A stretch of DNA of 37,760 bases from Streptomyces sp. NRRL B-24085 (GTDB taxonomy: Bacteria; Actinomycetota; Actinomycetes; Streptomycetales; Streptomycetaceae). The stretch covers positions 1-37,760 of the forward strand of contig NZ_LJBR01000004.1 of the NCBI RefSeq assembly GCF_001282115.1. Reading direction: 5' to 3'. The notes below the pieces were generated by a model that was given only the letters and a program-made list of their open reading frames with translations, was not told the DNA's origin and did no database searches. This document shows positions 30,784 to 37,760 of the stretch, one piece after another (the stretch's first letter is position 1; the number at the start of each line of letters is the position of its first letter). The translations under genes and the position numbers were made by a program.

Positions 30784-30789
30784 AGGCTA
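30784..30789 (-). promoter_or_regulatory. -10 box of the hypothetical gene
   Basis: TAGCCT on the minus strand ends 6 nt before ATG 30777, identical to the box before the gene at 9985, and implies a leaderless mRNA. Confidence 0.45.
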
Positions 30790-30860
30790 TCCGCGAGGCC
30801 GCCGTTGTCCGAGGCCCGGCCCCGCCGACTTGAGGGGCCGGCAGTGCGGGGTGCTGCCTC

Positions 30861-31841
30861 TCACCCGTGCAACGACCGGTACGCCTCGACCGCCCCGGGG
30901 TGCAGCGGCACGCTGCCCGTGCCGATCAGGCTGCGGACGTCGAGGAACTGCGCGCCGACGGCGCCCTCCGGGACGAAGGCGGGGGCCCGCAGGACGAGGA
31001 GGCGGGCGAGGGCCTCGGCGGTCTCGACGGCGAGGTCGGGGCGGCAGACGAGGAGGTTGGACACGCCGATGGTGGCCACGCCGGCGGCGGCCCGGTAGGC
31101 GTCCTGCGGGAGTTCCACCTTCTCGAGACCGGAGGCGGCCAGCCCCTCGGGGCCCGCGACGCCGGGCAGCAGGCCGGCCAGGGACAGGAAGCGCAGCCCG
31201 GGGTTCGCGTCGAGGTTGGTGAGGGTGGGCAGGGGTACGCCGCCCGCGACGAGCAGTCCGACGACGGAGCCGGTGCGCAGCTCGCGGGCCGCGTCGGCCA
31301 GCCGCAGGTGGCGCACCGGGAGATCGGCCCCGGGGGTGAGGCCGGCGGCGTGCAGGAGGCGTTCGCCGAGCAGGGCGGCGCCCGAGCCGGGGGCGCCGAG
31401 CGAGACGGGGTGCCCGGCGAGGTCGGCCACCGAGCGGACGGGCGCGTCGGCGCGGACGGCGAACTGGAGGTAGGTCTCGTAGACCCGTCCGATCGCGCGC
31501 AGGGGCACCGGGCGGGGGAACAGCGTCGTGTCCTGGGCGGCGCGGGCCGTGTCGGTGAGGACCAGCGCGAGGTCGGCCTTGCCGTCGCGGATGAGCTCGA
31601 TGTTGGTGATGCTGCCCGCGGTGGTGCGGACACGGCAGCTCAGGCCCGGGTGCGCCGCCTCCAGCTCGGCGGCGAGGAGGCGGCCGAAGGCGGCGTAGAA
31701 CGCGGTGGGTTCACCGGTGGCCAGCCGCAGGATGCCGCGGGGACCCGGGCGCCGGGCGGAGGTGTCGGCGGTCAGGGCGCCGCCGAGGACCGCGGCGGCG
31801 GTGAGTCCGAAGGCGCCGCGCAGTGCGGTGCGGCGGTTCAC
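30861..31841 (-). CDS. TAXI-family TRAP-type solute-binding protein
   Basis: 326 aa. The N-terminus VNRRTALRGAFGLTAAAVLG is a signal peptide with a twin-arginine look (RRTALRG), so it may be exported by Tat. The mature part is a TAXI (NMT1/THI5-like) binding protein: LRLATGEPTAFYAAFGRLLA, TTAGSITNIELIRDGKADLA and the typical GHPVSLGAPGSGAALLGERL. TAXI proteins normally feed a TRAP dicarboxylate transporter, but no TRAP permease is encoded here. The GTG start at 31841 has GGAGG upstream and overlaps the kinase stop by 4 bp (GTGA). That coupling suggests it serves the two-component system as an external ligand receptor. Confidence 0.87.
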   Translation of the reverse strand: MNRRTALRGAFGLTAAAVLGGALTADTSARRPGPRGILRLATGEPTAFYAAFGRLLAAELEAAHPGLSCRVRTTAGSITNIELIRDGKADLALVLTDTARAAQDTTLFPRPVPLRAIGRVYETYLQFAVRADAPVRSVADLAGHPVSLGAPGSGAALLGERLLHAAGLTPGADLPVRHLRLADAARELRTGSVVGLLVAGGVPLPTLTNLDANPGLRFLSLAGLLPGVAGPEGLAASGLEKVELPQDAYRAAAGVATIGVSNLLVCRPDLAVETAEALARLLVLRAPAFVPEGAVGAQFLDVRSLIGTGSVPLHPGAVEAYRSLHG

Positions 31842-33229
31842 CGGGATCCTCCGCTCGGCAGGACGGCGCGGGCCCTCAGGCCGTGCGGGTGTGCCGGGGC
31901 CAGTTCGAGGCGGCCGCCCCTGCCGGCCAGGAGCTGTTCGGCGATGGCGAGGCCCAGTCCGGTGCCGGAGGTGCCGTGCTGGCGGGTCGAGCGCCAGAAC
32001 CGGGTGGTGGCCTGCCCGAGTTCGTCCGGGGTGAGGCCGGGGCCGTCGTCGGTGACGGTGAGGACGGTGTGCGGGCCCTCGGTGGTGCAGCGGAGTTCGA
32101 CGTGGGCGCCGTGGCCCGCGTACTTGATGGCGTTGTCGAGGAGGACGTCCGTGATCTGGGCCAGTTCGTGGTCGGTGCAGGCCGCCGCGGCAGGGGTGCC
32201 CGCCGTGACGGTCAGGTGGACGCCGGCCCGGTGGGCGACCGGTTCCCACACCCGCTGCTGGGTGAGGGCGACCTCGGCCGCGTCGCAGTGGGCGTCGAGC
32301 GGGTCGGTGACGTTGAGCTCTCCGGCGCGGTGCTCGGCGGTGGCGAGCGTGAGCATGTCGTCGAGGAGCGTTTCGAGGCGTTCGAGTTCCGTGGTGACGC
32401 CGTGGTAGGTGCGGTCCGCCGAGTCCGGCAGGTGGGCGGAGAGGGCGTCCACCCGCAGGCGGAGCGCGGCCATGGGGTTGCGCATCTGGTGGGAGGTGTC
32501 GGCGACCAGCCGTCGCTGCTGTTCCAGGGCGGCGGTGACCGCGCTCGCCATCCGGTTGAAGCCGGTCGCGAGCTGACGCAGTTCGGGCGGTCCGCCGGCC
32601 CGGGTGTGGTCGGGCGGCAGTCCCGCGGCGAGCCGCCCGACGGCCCGGTCGAGGCGGCGCAGGGGGCTGACCACCCAGCGGGTGGCGGCCCGGGCCAGGA
32701 CCGTGCAGGCGAGCGCGACCAGGGCGGTGCCGGCCAGGACGGCGCTCCACCGCCAAGTGATGTCGTCGGCCGCCGTGCCGACCGAGGCGCGCAGCACGAC
32801 CGCTCCGGAGACCTGGGTGCCGGTGCCCGCGGGTTCGGCGAACATGCGGGGGGCGCGTGACCAGGGGTGCAGCGAGCCGGTGGGGTGCGCGGTCTGGTTG
32901 CGCAGGGCACCGTCGACGAGCCGCGCCACCTCGGGGTCAGAGGCGTGCATGCCGCCGGTCTCGACGACCGCGCGGCGGCGTGTGTCGGTGACGACGAGGG
33001 GTTCGCCGTAGAGCTGGGTGTAGCGGCGGGCCTCCGCGGTGAGCGCGGAGGTGTCGCCGGTGCGGGCGGCCTGGTCCATGAGGGAGGCGAAGCGGTCGAG
33101 GTCGGAGCTGCGGGCGAGGACGAGCTGCTGGGTGCGGTCGGAGGCGGTGAACAGCAGCAGCGGGACGGCGAACGCGGCCACCGCGAGGACGCCGAACATC
33201 AGCAGCACGGCCTGGACCCTGGTGCGCAC
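31838..33229 (-). CDS. Sensor histidine kinase
   Basis: 463 aa membrane kinase. First helix VLLMFGVLAVAAFAVPLLLF (about 8-27), an extracytoplasmic sensor region of about 130 residues, a second helix (about 160-182: WSAVLAGTALVALACTVLAR), then a HAMP linker. The phospho-acceptor is His247 in DTSHQMRNP, and the catalytic domain shows DNAIKYA (N), DDGPGL (G1) and GTGLGLAI (G2). All motifs needed for activity are present. The start is GTG at 33229. It lies 10 bp after the response regulator stop and overlaps the TAXI gene, so the three form one operon. The extracytoplasmic domain may be contacted by the TAXI protein. Confidence 0.94.
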   Translation of the reverse strand: MRTRVQAVLLMFGVLAVAAFAVPLLLFTASDRTQQLVLARSSDLDRFASLMDQAARTGDTSALTAEARRYTQLYGEPLVVTDTRRRAVVETGGMHASDPEVARLVDGALRNQTAHPTGSLHPWSRAPRMFAEPAGTGTQVSGAVVLRASVGTAADDITWRWSAVLAGTALVALACTVLARAATRWVVSPLRRLDRAVGRLAAGLPPDHTRAGGPPELRQLATGFNRMASAVTAALEQQRRLVADTSHQMRNPMAALRLRVDALSAHLPDSADRTYHGVTTELERLETLLDDMLTLATAEHRAGELNVTDPLDAHCDAAEVALTQQRVWEPVAHRAGVHLTVTAGTPAAAACTDHELAQITDVLLDNAIKYAGHGAHVELRCTTEGPHTVLTVTDDGPGLTPDELGQATTRFWRSTRQHGTSGTGLGLAIAEQLLAGRGGRLELAPAHPHGLRARAVLPSGGSR

Positions 33230-33239
33230 CCGCGGTTCC

Positions 33240-33902
33240 TCAGTCGCCGAGGCGGTAGCCGAAGCCGCGGATCGTGGTGAGCAGTCCGGGGCGGCCCAGC
33301 TTGGTCCTGAGCTGGGTGAGGTGGACGTCGAGCGAGCGGGAGACCGCCTGGTAGGCGTCGCCCCACACCTCGTCCAGCAACTGCTCCCGGCTGACGGCGG
33401 TGCCCGCCCGGGCGGCGAGCACGGCGAGGACGTCGAACTCCTTGGTGGTCAGCTCGACCGGTGCCCCGGCCACCCGGACCCGGCGCGCGTCGAGGTCGAC
33501 CTCCATGTCGCCGACCCGGACCGCCGGCAGGGACGAGGTGTCGCGCCGGGACGCGGTGCGGCGGGTGACGGCCTCGATGCGGGCCAGGAGTTCCTTGAGG
33601 CGGACCGGCTTGACGAGGTAGTCGTCGGCGCCGAGCCGCAGCCCGCGCACCACGGAGCGTTCGTCGCCGCGGGCGGTGAGCACGACCACGGACATGTCGC
33701 TCACCGTCCGCAGCTTGCGCAGCACGTCCAGGCCGTCGGTGTCGGGCAGGCCCAGGTCGAGGAGGAGCAGGTCGGAGCTGCGGTGGTAGGTCAGGACGTC
33801 CCGTCCGTACCGCACCCGCCGGGTGACGTGCCCGTGGTCGTAGAGGACCTCCACCAGCGCGGCGGCCACTCCGTCGTCGTCCTCGGCCAGAAGTATGTCC
33901 AC
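33240..33902 (-). CDS. OmpR-family response regulator
   Basis: 220 aa. Receiver domain with acidic pocket Glu7/Asp8/Asp9, phospho-acceptor Asp49 (LLLLDLGLPDTDG), Thr76 and Lys98; C-terminal winged-helix DNA-binding domain (about 128-218: ELTTKEFDVLAVLAARAGTA, SLDVHLTQLRTKLG, TTIRGFGYRLG). It is the cognate partner of the kinase encoded 10 bp downstream. The start is GTG at 33902 behind AAAGGAGG. It is divergent from ligJ-ligI, and a GTTA direct repeat with 11-bp period lies between them, a layout typical of OmpR-type binding sites. Confidence 0.95.
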   Translation of the reverse strand: MDILLAEDDDGVAAALVEVLYDHGHVTRRVRYGRDVLTYHRSSDLLLLDLGLPDTDGLDVLRKLRTVSDMSVVVLTARGDERSVVRGLRLGADDYLVKPVRLKELLARIEAVTRRTASRRDTSSLPAVRVGDMEVDLDARRVRVAGAPVELTTKEFDVLAVLAARAGTAVSREQLLDEVWGDAYQAVSRSLDVHLTQLRTKLGRPGLLTTIRGFGYRLGD

Positions 33903-33942
33903 GCCGCCCGCCTCCTTTCGGCCTCACCGCGACACGACCCGT

Positions 33943-34020
33943 GTCCGAAAGCCATGGGTCACGTCCGAATGTAGACCACGTTCCGGTGAGCCCCGCCGCT
34001 CTGTTAAGGAGGCGTTAGTT
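33943..34020. promoter_or_regulatory. Divergent control region with candidate response-regulator repeats
   Basis: GTTAAG (34003-34008) and GTTAGT (34014-34019) form a direct repeat with an 11-bp period, the spacing at which an OmpR-type dimer binds head to tail. GTCCGAA is also repeated at 33943-33949 and 33963-33969, 20 bp apart and closer to the regulator gene. Both are candidates for coordinate control of the two divergent operons. Confidence 0.5.
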
Positions 34021-34106
34021 CTGTGCCGGGCGCTCTCCCGACGCCTCCGACCTGGGCCGACGCTGCTCCCGTCGACGACGACGCCGTAAGACGGAGGTAG
34101 CAGCAC

Positions 34107-35132
34107 ATGATCATCGACTGTCACGGGCACTACACGACCGCGCCCCCGGCGCTGGAGGCGTGGCGGTCCCGGCAGGTGGCCGCGCTGGGCGATCCGGCGG
34201 CCGCCCCGGCCCGGTCCGACCTGCGCATCGGCGACGACGATCTGCGGGAGAGCGTCGAGCCGAACCAACTGCGGCTGATGGACGAACGCGGCATCGACCT
34301 GACGGTCTTCTCGCCCCGTGCCTCCTTCATGGCCCACCACATCGGCGGCTTGGAGACCTCCGCCGCCTGGGCCGCCGTCTGCAACGAGCTCTGCCACCGC
34401 GTGGCCACCCTGTACCCGGAGCGGTTCGCGCCCGCCGCGATGCTCCCGCAGTCCCCCGGCGTCGACCCCGCCACCTGCGTCCCGGAGCTGACCCGCTGCG
34501 TCGAGGAGTACGGCGCCGTCGCGGTGAACCTCAATCCCGACCCCTCCGGCGGCCGCTGGACCGCTCCCCCGCTCACCGACCGCTCCTGGTACCCGGTCTA
34601 CGAGAAGCTGGTCGAGTACGACATCCCGGCGATGGTGCACGTCAGCACGAGCGTCAACCCCGCCTTCCACACCACCGGCGCCCATTACCTCAACGCCGAC
34701 ACCACGGCGTTCATGCAGCTCGTCCAGGGCGACCTCTTCGCGGACTTCCCGACCCTGCGGCTGGTCATCCCGCACGGCGGCGGAGCGGTCCCGTACCACT
34801 GGGGGCGTTTCCGGGGCCTGGCGATGGCACTCGGCAAGCCGCCGCTGGAGGAGCACGTCCTCGGGAACGTCTTCTTCGACACCTGCGTGTACCACCAGCC
34901 CGGCATCGACCTGCTCTTCGACGTGATCCCCGCGAAGAACATCCTGTTCGCCTCGGAGATGATCGGCGCGGTCCGGGACGTCGACCCGTGCACCGGCCAC
35001 CACTTCGACGACACCGGCCGCTACGCCGAGGCCGCGAAGCTGCCCGCCGACGACCTGGCCGCCGTGCAGGAGCACAACGCGCGTGCCGTGTACCCGCGGC
35101 TGGACGCCCTGCTGCGTCGACAGGGGCGCTGA
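34107..35132 (+). CDS. ligJ: 4-Oxalomesaconate hydratase
   Basis: 341 aa amidohydrolase-superfamily enzyme that adds water to 4-oxalomesaconate, giving 4-carboxy-4-hydroxy-2-oxoadipate in the protocatechuate 4,5-cleavage and gallate routes. The N-terminus MIIDCHGHYTTAP supplies the HxH metal ligands (His6, His8); His178 (AMVHVSTS), His223 (IPHGGGAVPY) and Glu284 (FASEM) fall at the positions expected for LigJ, and long stretches such as NPDPSGG and FFDTCVYHQPGIDLL are family-typical. GGAGGT lies 8 nt before ATG 34107. It is the first gene of a three-gene operon with LigI and an MFS transporter. The isomerase LigU and aldolase LigK are not in the window. Confidence 0.92.
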   Translation: MIIDCHGHYTTAPPALEAWRSRQVAALGDPAAAPARSDLRIGDDDLRESVEPNQLRLMDERGIDLTVFSPRASFMAHHIGGLETSAAWAAVCNELCHRVATLYPERFAPAAMLPQSPGVDPATCVPELTRCVEEYGAVAVNLNPDPSGGRWTAPPLTDRSWYPVYEKLVEYDIPAMVHVSTSVNPAFHTTGAHYLNADTTAFMQLVQGDLFADFPTLRLVIPHGGGAVPYHWGRFRGLAMALGKPPLEEHVLGNVFFDTCVYHQPGIDLLFDVIPAKNILFASEMIGAVRDVDPCTGHHFDDTGRYAEAAKLPADDLAAVQEHNARAVYPRLDALLRRQGR

Positions 35133-35137
35133 TCCGC

Positions 35138-36055
35138 GTGCACCTCCTCTCCCCCAAGTCCCCCGGCTGGCTTGACTGGTACCCGGACCCGTCCGTCCCC
35201 GCCTTCCGGCTCCCGGCCGGCACGGTCGACACCCACTGCCATGTCTTCGGCCCCCAGGCGCGGTTCCCGTTCGCACCGGAGCGGAAGTACACGCCCTGCG
35301 ACGGCGGTAAGGAGCAACTCTTCGCCCTGCGCGACCACTTGGGCATCGCCCGCAACGTCGTCGTGCAGGCCACCTGCCACGGCGCCGACAACAGCGCCAT
35401 GGTCGACGCGGTCCGCGCGGCGGGAGACCGCGCGCGGGGCGTCGCGACCGTACGGCCCGACGTCGAGGAGGCCGAACTGCGGGCGCTCCACTCGGCGGGC
35501 GTCCGCGGGGTGCGGTTCAACTTCGTCCGCCGGCTGGTGGACACCGCCCCCGAGGACGACCTGCGCACGATCGCCGCGAAGATCGCCCCGCTCGGCTGGC
35601 ACGTCGTCCTGTACTTCGAGAGCGCCGACCTGCCCGAACTCGCTTCTTTCTTCGCCTCGTTGCCCACACCGCTGGTGGTGGACCACATGGGCCGGCCGGA
35701 CGTCACCCAGCCCGTGGACGGTCCTGAGTTCAGCCGGTTCCTGCGCTTCGTCGACGCCAACGACGTCTGGGTGAAGGTCACCTGCCCCGAACGGCTCAGC
35801 GTCACCGGCCCCGCCGCCCTCGACGGTCAGCGCAACGCCTACACCGACGTCGTGCCCTTCGGCCGCCGCGTCGTCGAGGAGTTCGGCGACCGGGTGCTGT
35901 GGGGCACCGACTGGCCGCACCCCAACCTCACCGACCACATGCCCGACGACGGGCTCCTCGTCGACCACGTCCCGCACATCGCTCCCACCGAGGAGCAGCA
36001 GCGGCTGCTGCTCGTCGACAACCCGATGCGCCTGTACTGGCCCGACGAGGCCTGA
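35138..36055 (+). CDS. ligI: 2-Pyrone-4,6-dicarboxylate lactonase
   Basis: 305 aa amidohydrolase-superfamily lactonase that hydrolyses 2-pyrone-4,6-dicarboxylate to 4-oxalomesaconate, the step just before LigJ. SPGWLDWYPDPSVPAF, the HxH motif in VDTHCHVFGPQARFPF, PERKYTPCDGGKEQLFALRD and VVVQATCHGADN are LigI hallmarks; the C-terminal WGTDWPHPN carries the catalytic Asp. No signal peptide. The start is GTG at 35138, 5 bp after the ligJ stop, with AGGGG about 12 nt upstream. Order and spacing show co-transcription with ligJ. Confidence 0.93.
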   Translation: MHLLSPKSPGWLDWYPDPSVPAFRLPAGTVDTHCHVFGPQARFPFAPERKYTPCDGGKEQLFALRDHLGIARNVVVQATCHGADNSAMVDAVRAAGDRARGVATVRPDVEEAELRALHSAGVRGVRFNFVRRLVDTAPEDDLRTIAAKIAPLGWHVVLYFESADLPELASFFASLPTPLVVDHMGRPDVTQPVDGPEFSRFLRFVDANDVWVKVTCPERLSVTGPAALDGQRNAYTDVVPFGRRVVEEFGDRVLWGTDWPHPNLTDHMPDDGLLVDHVPHIAPTEEQQRLLLVDNPMRLYWPDEA

Positions 36056-36097
36056 GGACATCCCCGCCTTCCCCTCCCACTCCGACAAGGGCCGCAC

Positions 36098-37456
36098 ATG
36101 CAACGAGCCAACGCGCTGAACCGGCTGGACCGACTGCCGGTCTCCCGCTTCCACAAGGTCACCCTGCTCGCCGTGTCGTTCGCGTACTTCTTCGAGTTCG
36201 CCGACATCAACACCTTCGCCACCACCGCCCCGAAGCTGATCGACCTGTGGGGCATCACCGTCGACCAGATCGCCTACGTCACCTCCCTGTCGTTCGTCGG
36301 CATGTTCATCGGTTCCGTCGTCGCCGGCACCATGGCCGACCGCTGGGGCCGCAAGCGGACCCTGCTGCTGACCACACTGTTCTTCGGGGTGTTCTCCTTC
36401 GCCTCGGCGTTCTCCTGGGACCTCGTCTCGCTCGGCGTGTTCCGCGTCCTGACCTCGGCGGGGCTCGCGGCGATGACCGTCGTGGCGGTGATCTACGTCA
36501 ACGAGATGTACCCGTCCGCCGTCCGCGGGAAGTTCCAGGCGTACGCCATCGTCATCGGGATCTGCGGCACCCCGGCCACCAACCTCATCGCGAGCGCGGT
36601 CGTCCCGCTCAGCGACTGGTCGTGGCGGCTGGTCTTCCTGTGGGGCTCGCTGGGCCTCCTGCTCGTCCTGTTCACCCGGCACCTCAAGGAGTCGCCGCGC
36701 TGGCTGGAGAGCCGGGGCGAGCACGCCGCCGCGGACGAGGTCCTGCGGGAGATCGAGGCGCGCGTCGGCGCCGAGATGGGCCCGCTGCCCGCACCGGCGC
36801 CGCCCGTCGAGGAGGCCCCGGCGGCCAAGGCCTCCCTGCGGGTGCTGCTCCAGCGGAAGTACCTGATGCCGACCCTGCTGCTCACCGTGCTGTGGGTGAC
36901 CCAGACCATCGGCTTCTTCGGCTACTCGAGCTGGGCACCCACCCTGCTGGCCAAGGAGGGCTTCAGCGTCGAGAAGTCCGTCTTCTACGTCGCCCTCACC
37001 ACCGTCGGCGCCCCGCTGGGCTCCTACCTCGCCGCCCTGGTCACCGACCGGTTCGAACGCAAGTGGTGCCTGGTCGCCTTCGGCACGGTCATCGCACTGT
37101 GCGGCCTGCTGTACGGGCTGACCTTCAACCCGCTGCTCATCGTCGTGTTCGGCTTCCTCGTGAACCTCTTCGAGCGCGGCTACACGGCCCTCGGGTACGC
37201 CTACTCCCCCGAACTGTTCGACACCCGGGGCCGCTCGCTCGGCACGAGCGTGTCGTACGGCCTCGGGCGCCTCTCGAACGCCGCCGGTCCCCTGATCGTC
37301 GCGGCCCTCTACAACGGCCACGGCTACCAGAGCGTCTTCTGCTTCATCGCAGGCACCTGGCTGGTCGGCGCGATCGTCCTGGCCGCCTTCGGTCCCCGCA
37401 CCCGGCCGAAGCGCGTTCCGGTGGACCAGCCACGACGGGAGAGCGTGGCCGGCTGA
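36098..37456 (+). CDS. MFS transporter, probable aromatic-acid/polycarboxylate importer
   Basis: 452 aa with twelve predicted membrane helices. The conserved loop between helices 2 and 3 is GTMADRWGRKRTLL, and a second related loop, DRFERKW, lies between helices 8 and 9. A long cytoplasmic loop with a Pro/Ala-rich stretch (LPAPAPPVEEAPAAKASL) divides the halves. It belongs to the metabolite:H+ symporter/sugar-porter part of the MFS. The ATG at 36098 is preceded by AAGGG. It lies 42 bp after ligI in the same operon, so its cargo is probably the pathway substrate (2-pyrone-4,6-dicarboxylate or a precursor acid); that is inference. A strong hairpin follows. Confidence 0.88.
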   Translation: MQRANALNRLDRLPVSRFHKVTLLAVSFAYFFEFADINTFATTAPKLIDLWGITVDQIAYVTSLSFVGMFIGSVVAGTMADRWGRKRTLLLTTLFFGVFSFASAFSWDLVSLGVFRVLTSAGLAAMTVVAVIYVNEMYPSAVRGKFQAYAIVIGICGTPATNLIASAVVPLSDWSWRLVFLWGSLGLLLVLFTRHLKESPRWLESRGEHAAADEVLREIEARVGAEMGPLPAPAPPVEEAPAAKASLRVLLQRKYLMPTLLLTVLWVTQTIGFFGYSSWAPTLLAKEGFSVEKSVFYVALTTVGAPLGSYLAALVTDRFERKWCLVAFGTVIALCGLLYGLTFNPLLIVVFGFLVNLFERGYTALGYAYSPELFDTRGRSLGTSVSYGLGRLSNAAGPLIVAALYNGHGYQSVFCFIAGTWLVGAIVLAAFGPRTRPKRVPVDQPRRESVAG

Positions 37457-37509
37457 AGCCGCGACCTCTCGGGCACGGCGGACGTCGACTGTCCCCCGGA
37501 ACGAACGCG

Positions 37510-37556
37510 GGTGCCGGAGAGGGGACTTGTGAAGTGTCAGTCCTCGCTCCGGCACC
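37510..37556. terminator. Bidirectional terminator after the lig operon
   Basis: GGTGCCGGAG (37510-37519) pairs perfectly with CTCCGGCACC (37547-37556); inside it GGACT (37523-37527) can pair with AGTCC (37539-37543). It lies between the MFS stop and the stop of the convergent partial gene, so it can end both transcripts. Confidence 0.72.
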
Positions 37557-37576
37557 GGTCGGGCGGCGCTAAGCCG

Positions 37577-37760
37577 TCACACACGGAAGATCTCGAGGAA
37601 GCTGCTCCAGAAGCCCTTCTTGGCCGGCTTCTGCGTCGCGGCCGGCGCGGGGACGCGGGCCGCCTGCTGGGGCTGCTGGACGGCGGTCGGGCGGGGCGCG
37701 GTGGGCACGCCGTACGCCGAGGCCATCCGGGTGGCCGGGGTGGGGCTGAACTGCACGGGG
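37577..37760 (-). CDS. C-terminal end of a hypothetical protein (partial)
   Basis: An open frame enters from the right edge of the window and stops at 37577. The 61 visible codons encode a Pro/Ala/Gln-rich region (VPTAPRPTAVQQPQQAARVP) and end with an amphipathic tail, KKGFWSSFLEIFRV. Third-position GC is high, so it is probably coding. The 5' end and any domain lie outside the window, and no function can be given. Confidence 0.6.
   Translation of the reverse strand, partial: PVQFSPTPATRMASAYGVPTAPRPTAVQQPQQAARVPAPAATQKPAKKGFWSSFLEIFRV

Noticed and set aside
35021..37555. An 844-codon minus-strand frame over ligI and the MFS gene
   Set aside because: It is antisense to two well-supported genes, with Glu/Asp/Gly/Val-rich shadow composition and no start signal.

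Overview
The window is actinobacterial and almost certainly Streptomyces or a close relative. GC is very high, with strong G/C bias at third codon positions, many GTG (and a few TTG) starts, several starts set just downstream of a TAnnnT -10 box (leaderless pattern), two rare TTA codons, an ABC sugar importer operon without its own ATPase, and typical Streptomyces families (ANTAR, SpoIIE-type anti-sigma ATPase, DUF2975 plus small HTH, MpaB-like DUF2236). No rRNA, tRNA, CRISPR array, transposase or integrase was seen.

Layout. 1-6.5 kb: an L-arabinose-glycan locus. A GH127 beta-L-arabinofuranosidase (frameshifted near its C-terminus), a lipoprotein solute-binding protein and two CUT1 permeases run leftwards from a divergent LacI regulator, with a LacI-type palindrome between them. 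6.6-13.5 kb: mixed small genes. These are an MpaB/DUF2236 oxygenase, a 49-residue basic protein, a VOC protein, a TTA-containing methyltransferase, two hypothetical genes, a divergent alpha/beta hydrolase-MarR pair over overlapping palindromes, and a DUF2975 membrane protein plus HTH pair behind two dyads exactly two helical turns apart. 13.5-16.8 kb: a NodB polysaccharide deacetylase, then an accessory-looking stretch with a low-GC dyad-rich control region, a small gene carrying two compensating frameshifts, a GtrA-like protein, a stand-alone GIY-YIG protein and a frameshifted VOC gene. 16.9-30.8 kb: an erythromycin-esterase-family protein, a methyltransferase, an anti-sigma ATPase, a GAF-ANTAR regulator, an MDR oxidoreductase, a Ser/Thr kinase with a peptidoglycan-binding ectodomain and a TTA codon, an FG-GAP propeller protein, a VOC protein, an acyl-CoA-dehydrogenase-type flavoprotein, GAPDH, a GlxA-type AraC regulator and OsmC. 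30.8-37.5 kb: the most interesting block. A TAXI solute-binding protein, a histidine kinase and an OmpR-family response regulator form one overlapping operon, divergent from LigJ (4-oxalomesaconate hydratase), LigI (2-pyrone-4,6-dicarboxylate lactonase) and an MFS transporter.

How they may work together. The last block reads as a self-contained sense-import-degrade unit for 2-pyrone-4,6-dicarboxylate or a related aromatic-derived polycarboxylate. The TAXI protein would be the extracytoplasmic ligand sensor for the two-component system, since no TRAP permease is present. That functional link is inference from gene order. The GH127/ABC/LacI block would import arabino-oligosaccharides and hydrolyse them in the cytoplasm. 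Four apparent single-base indels in three genes deserve a read-level check, because they may be sequence errors or real decay.
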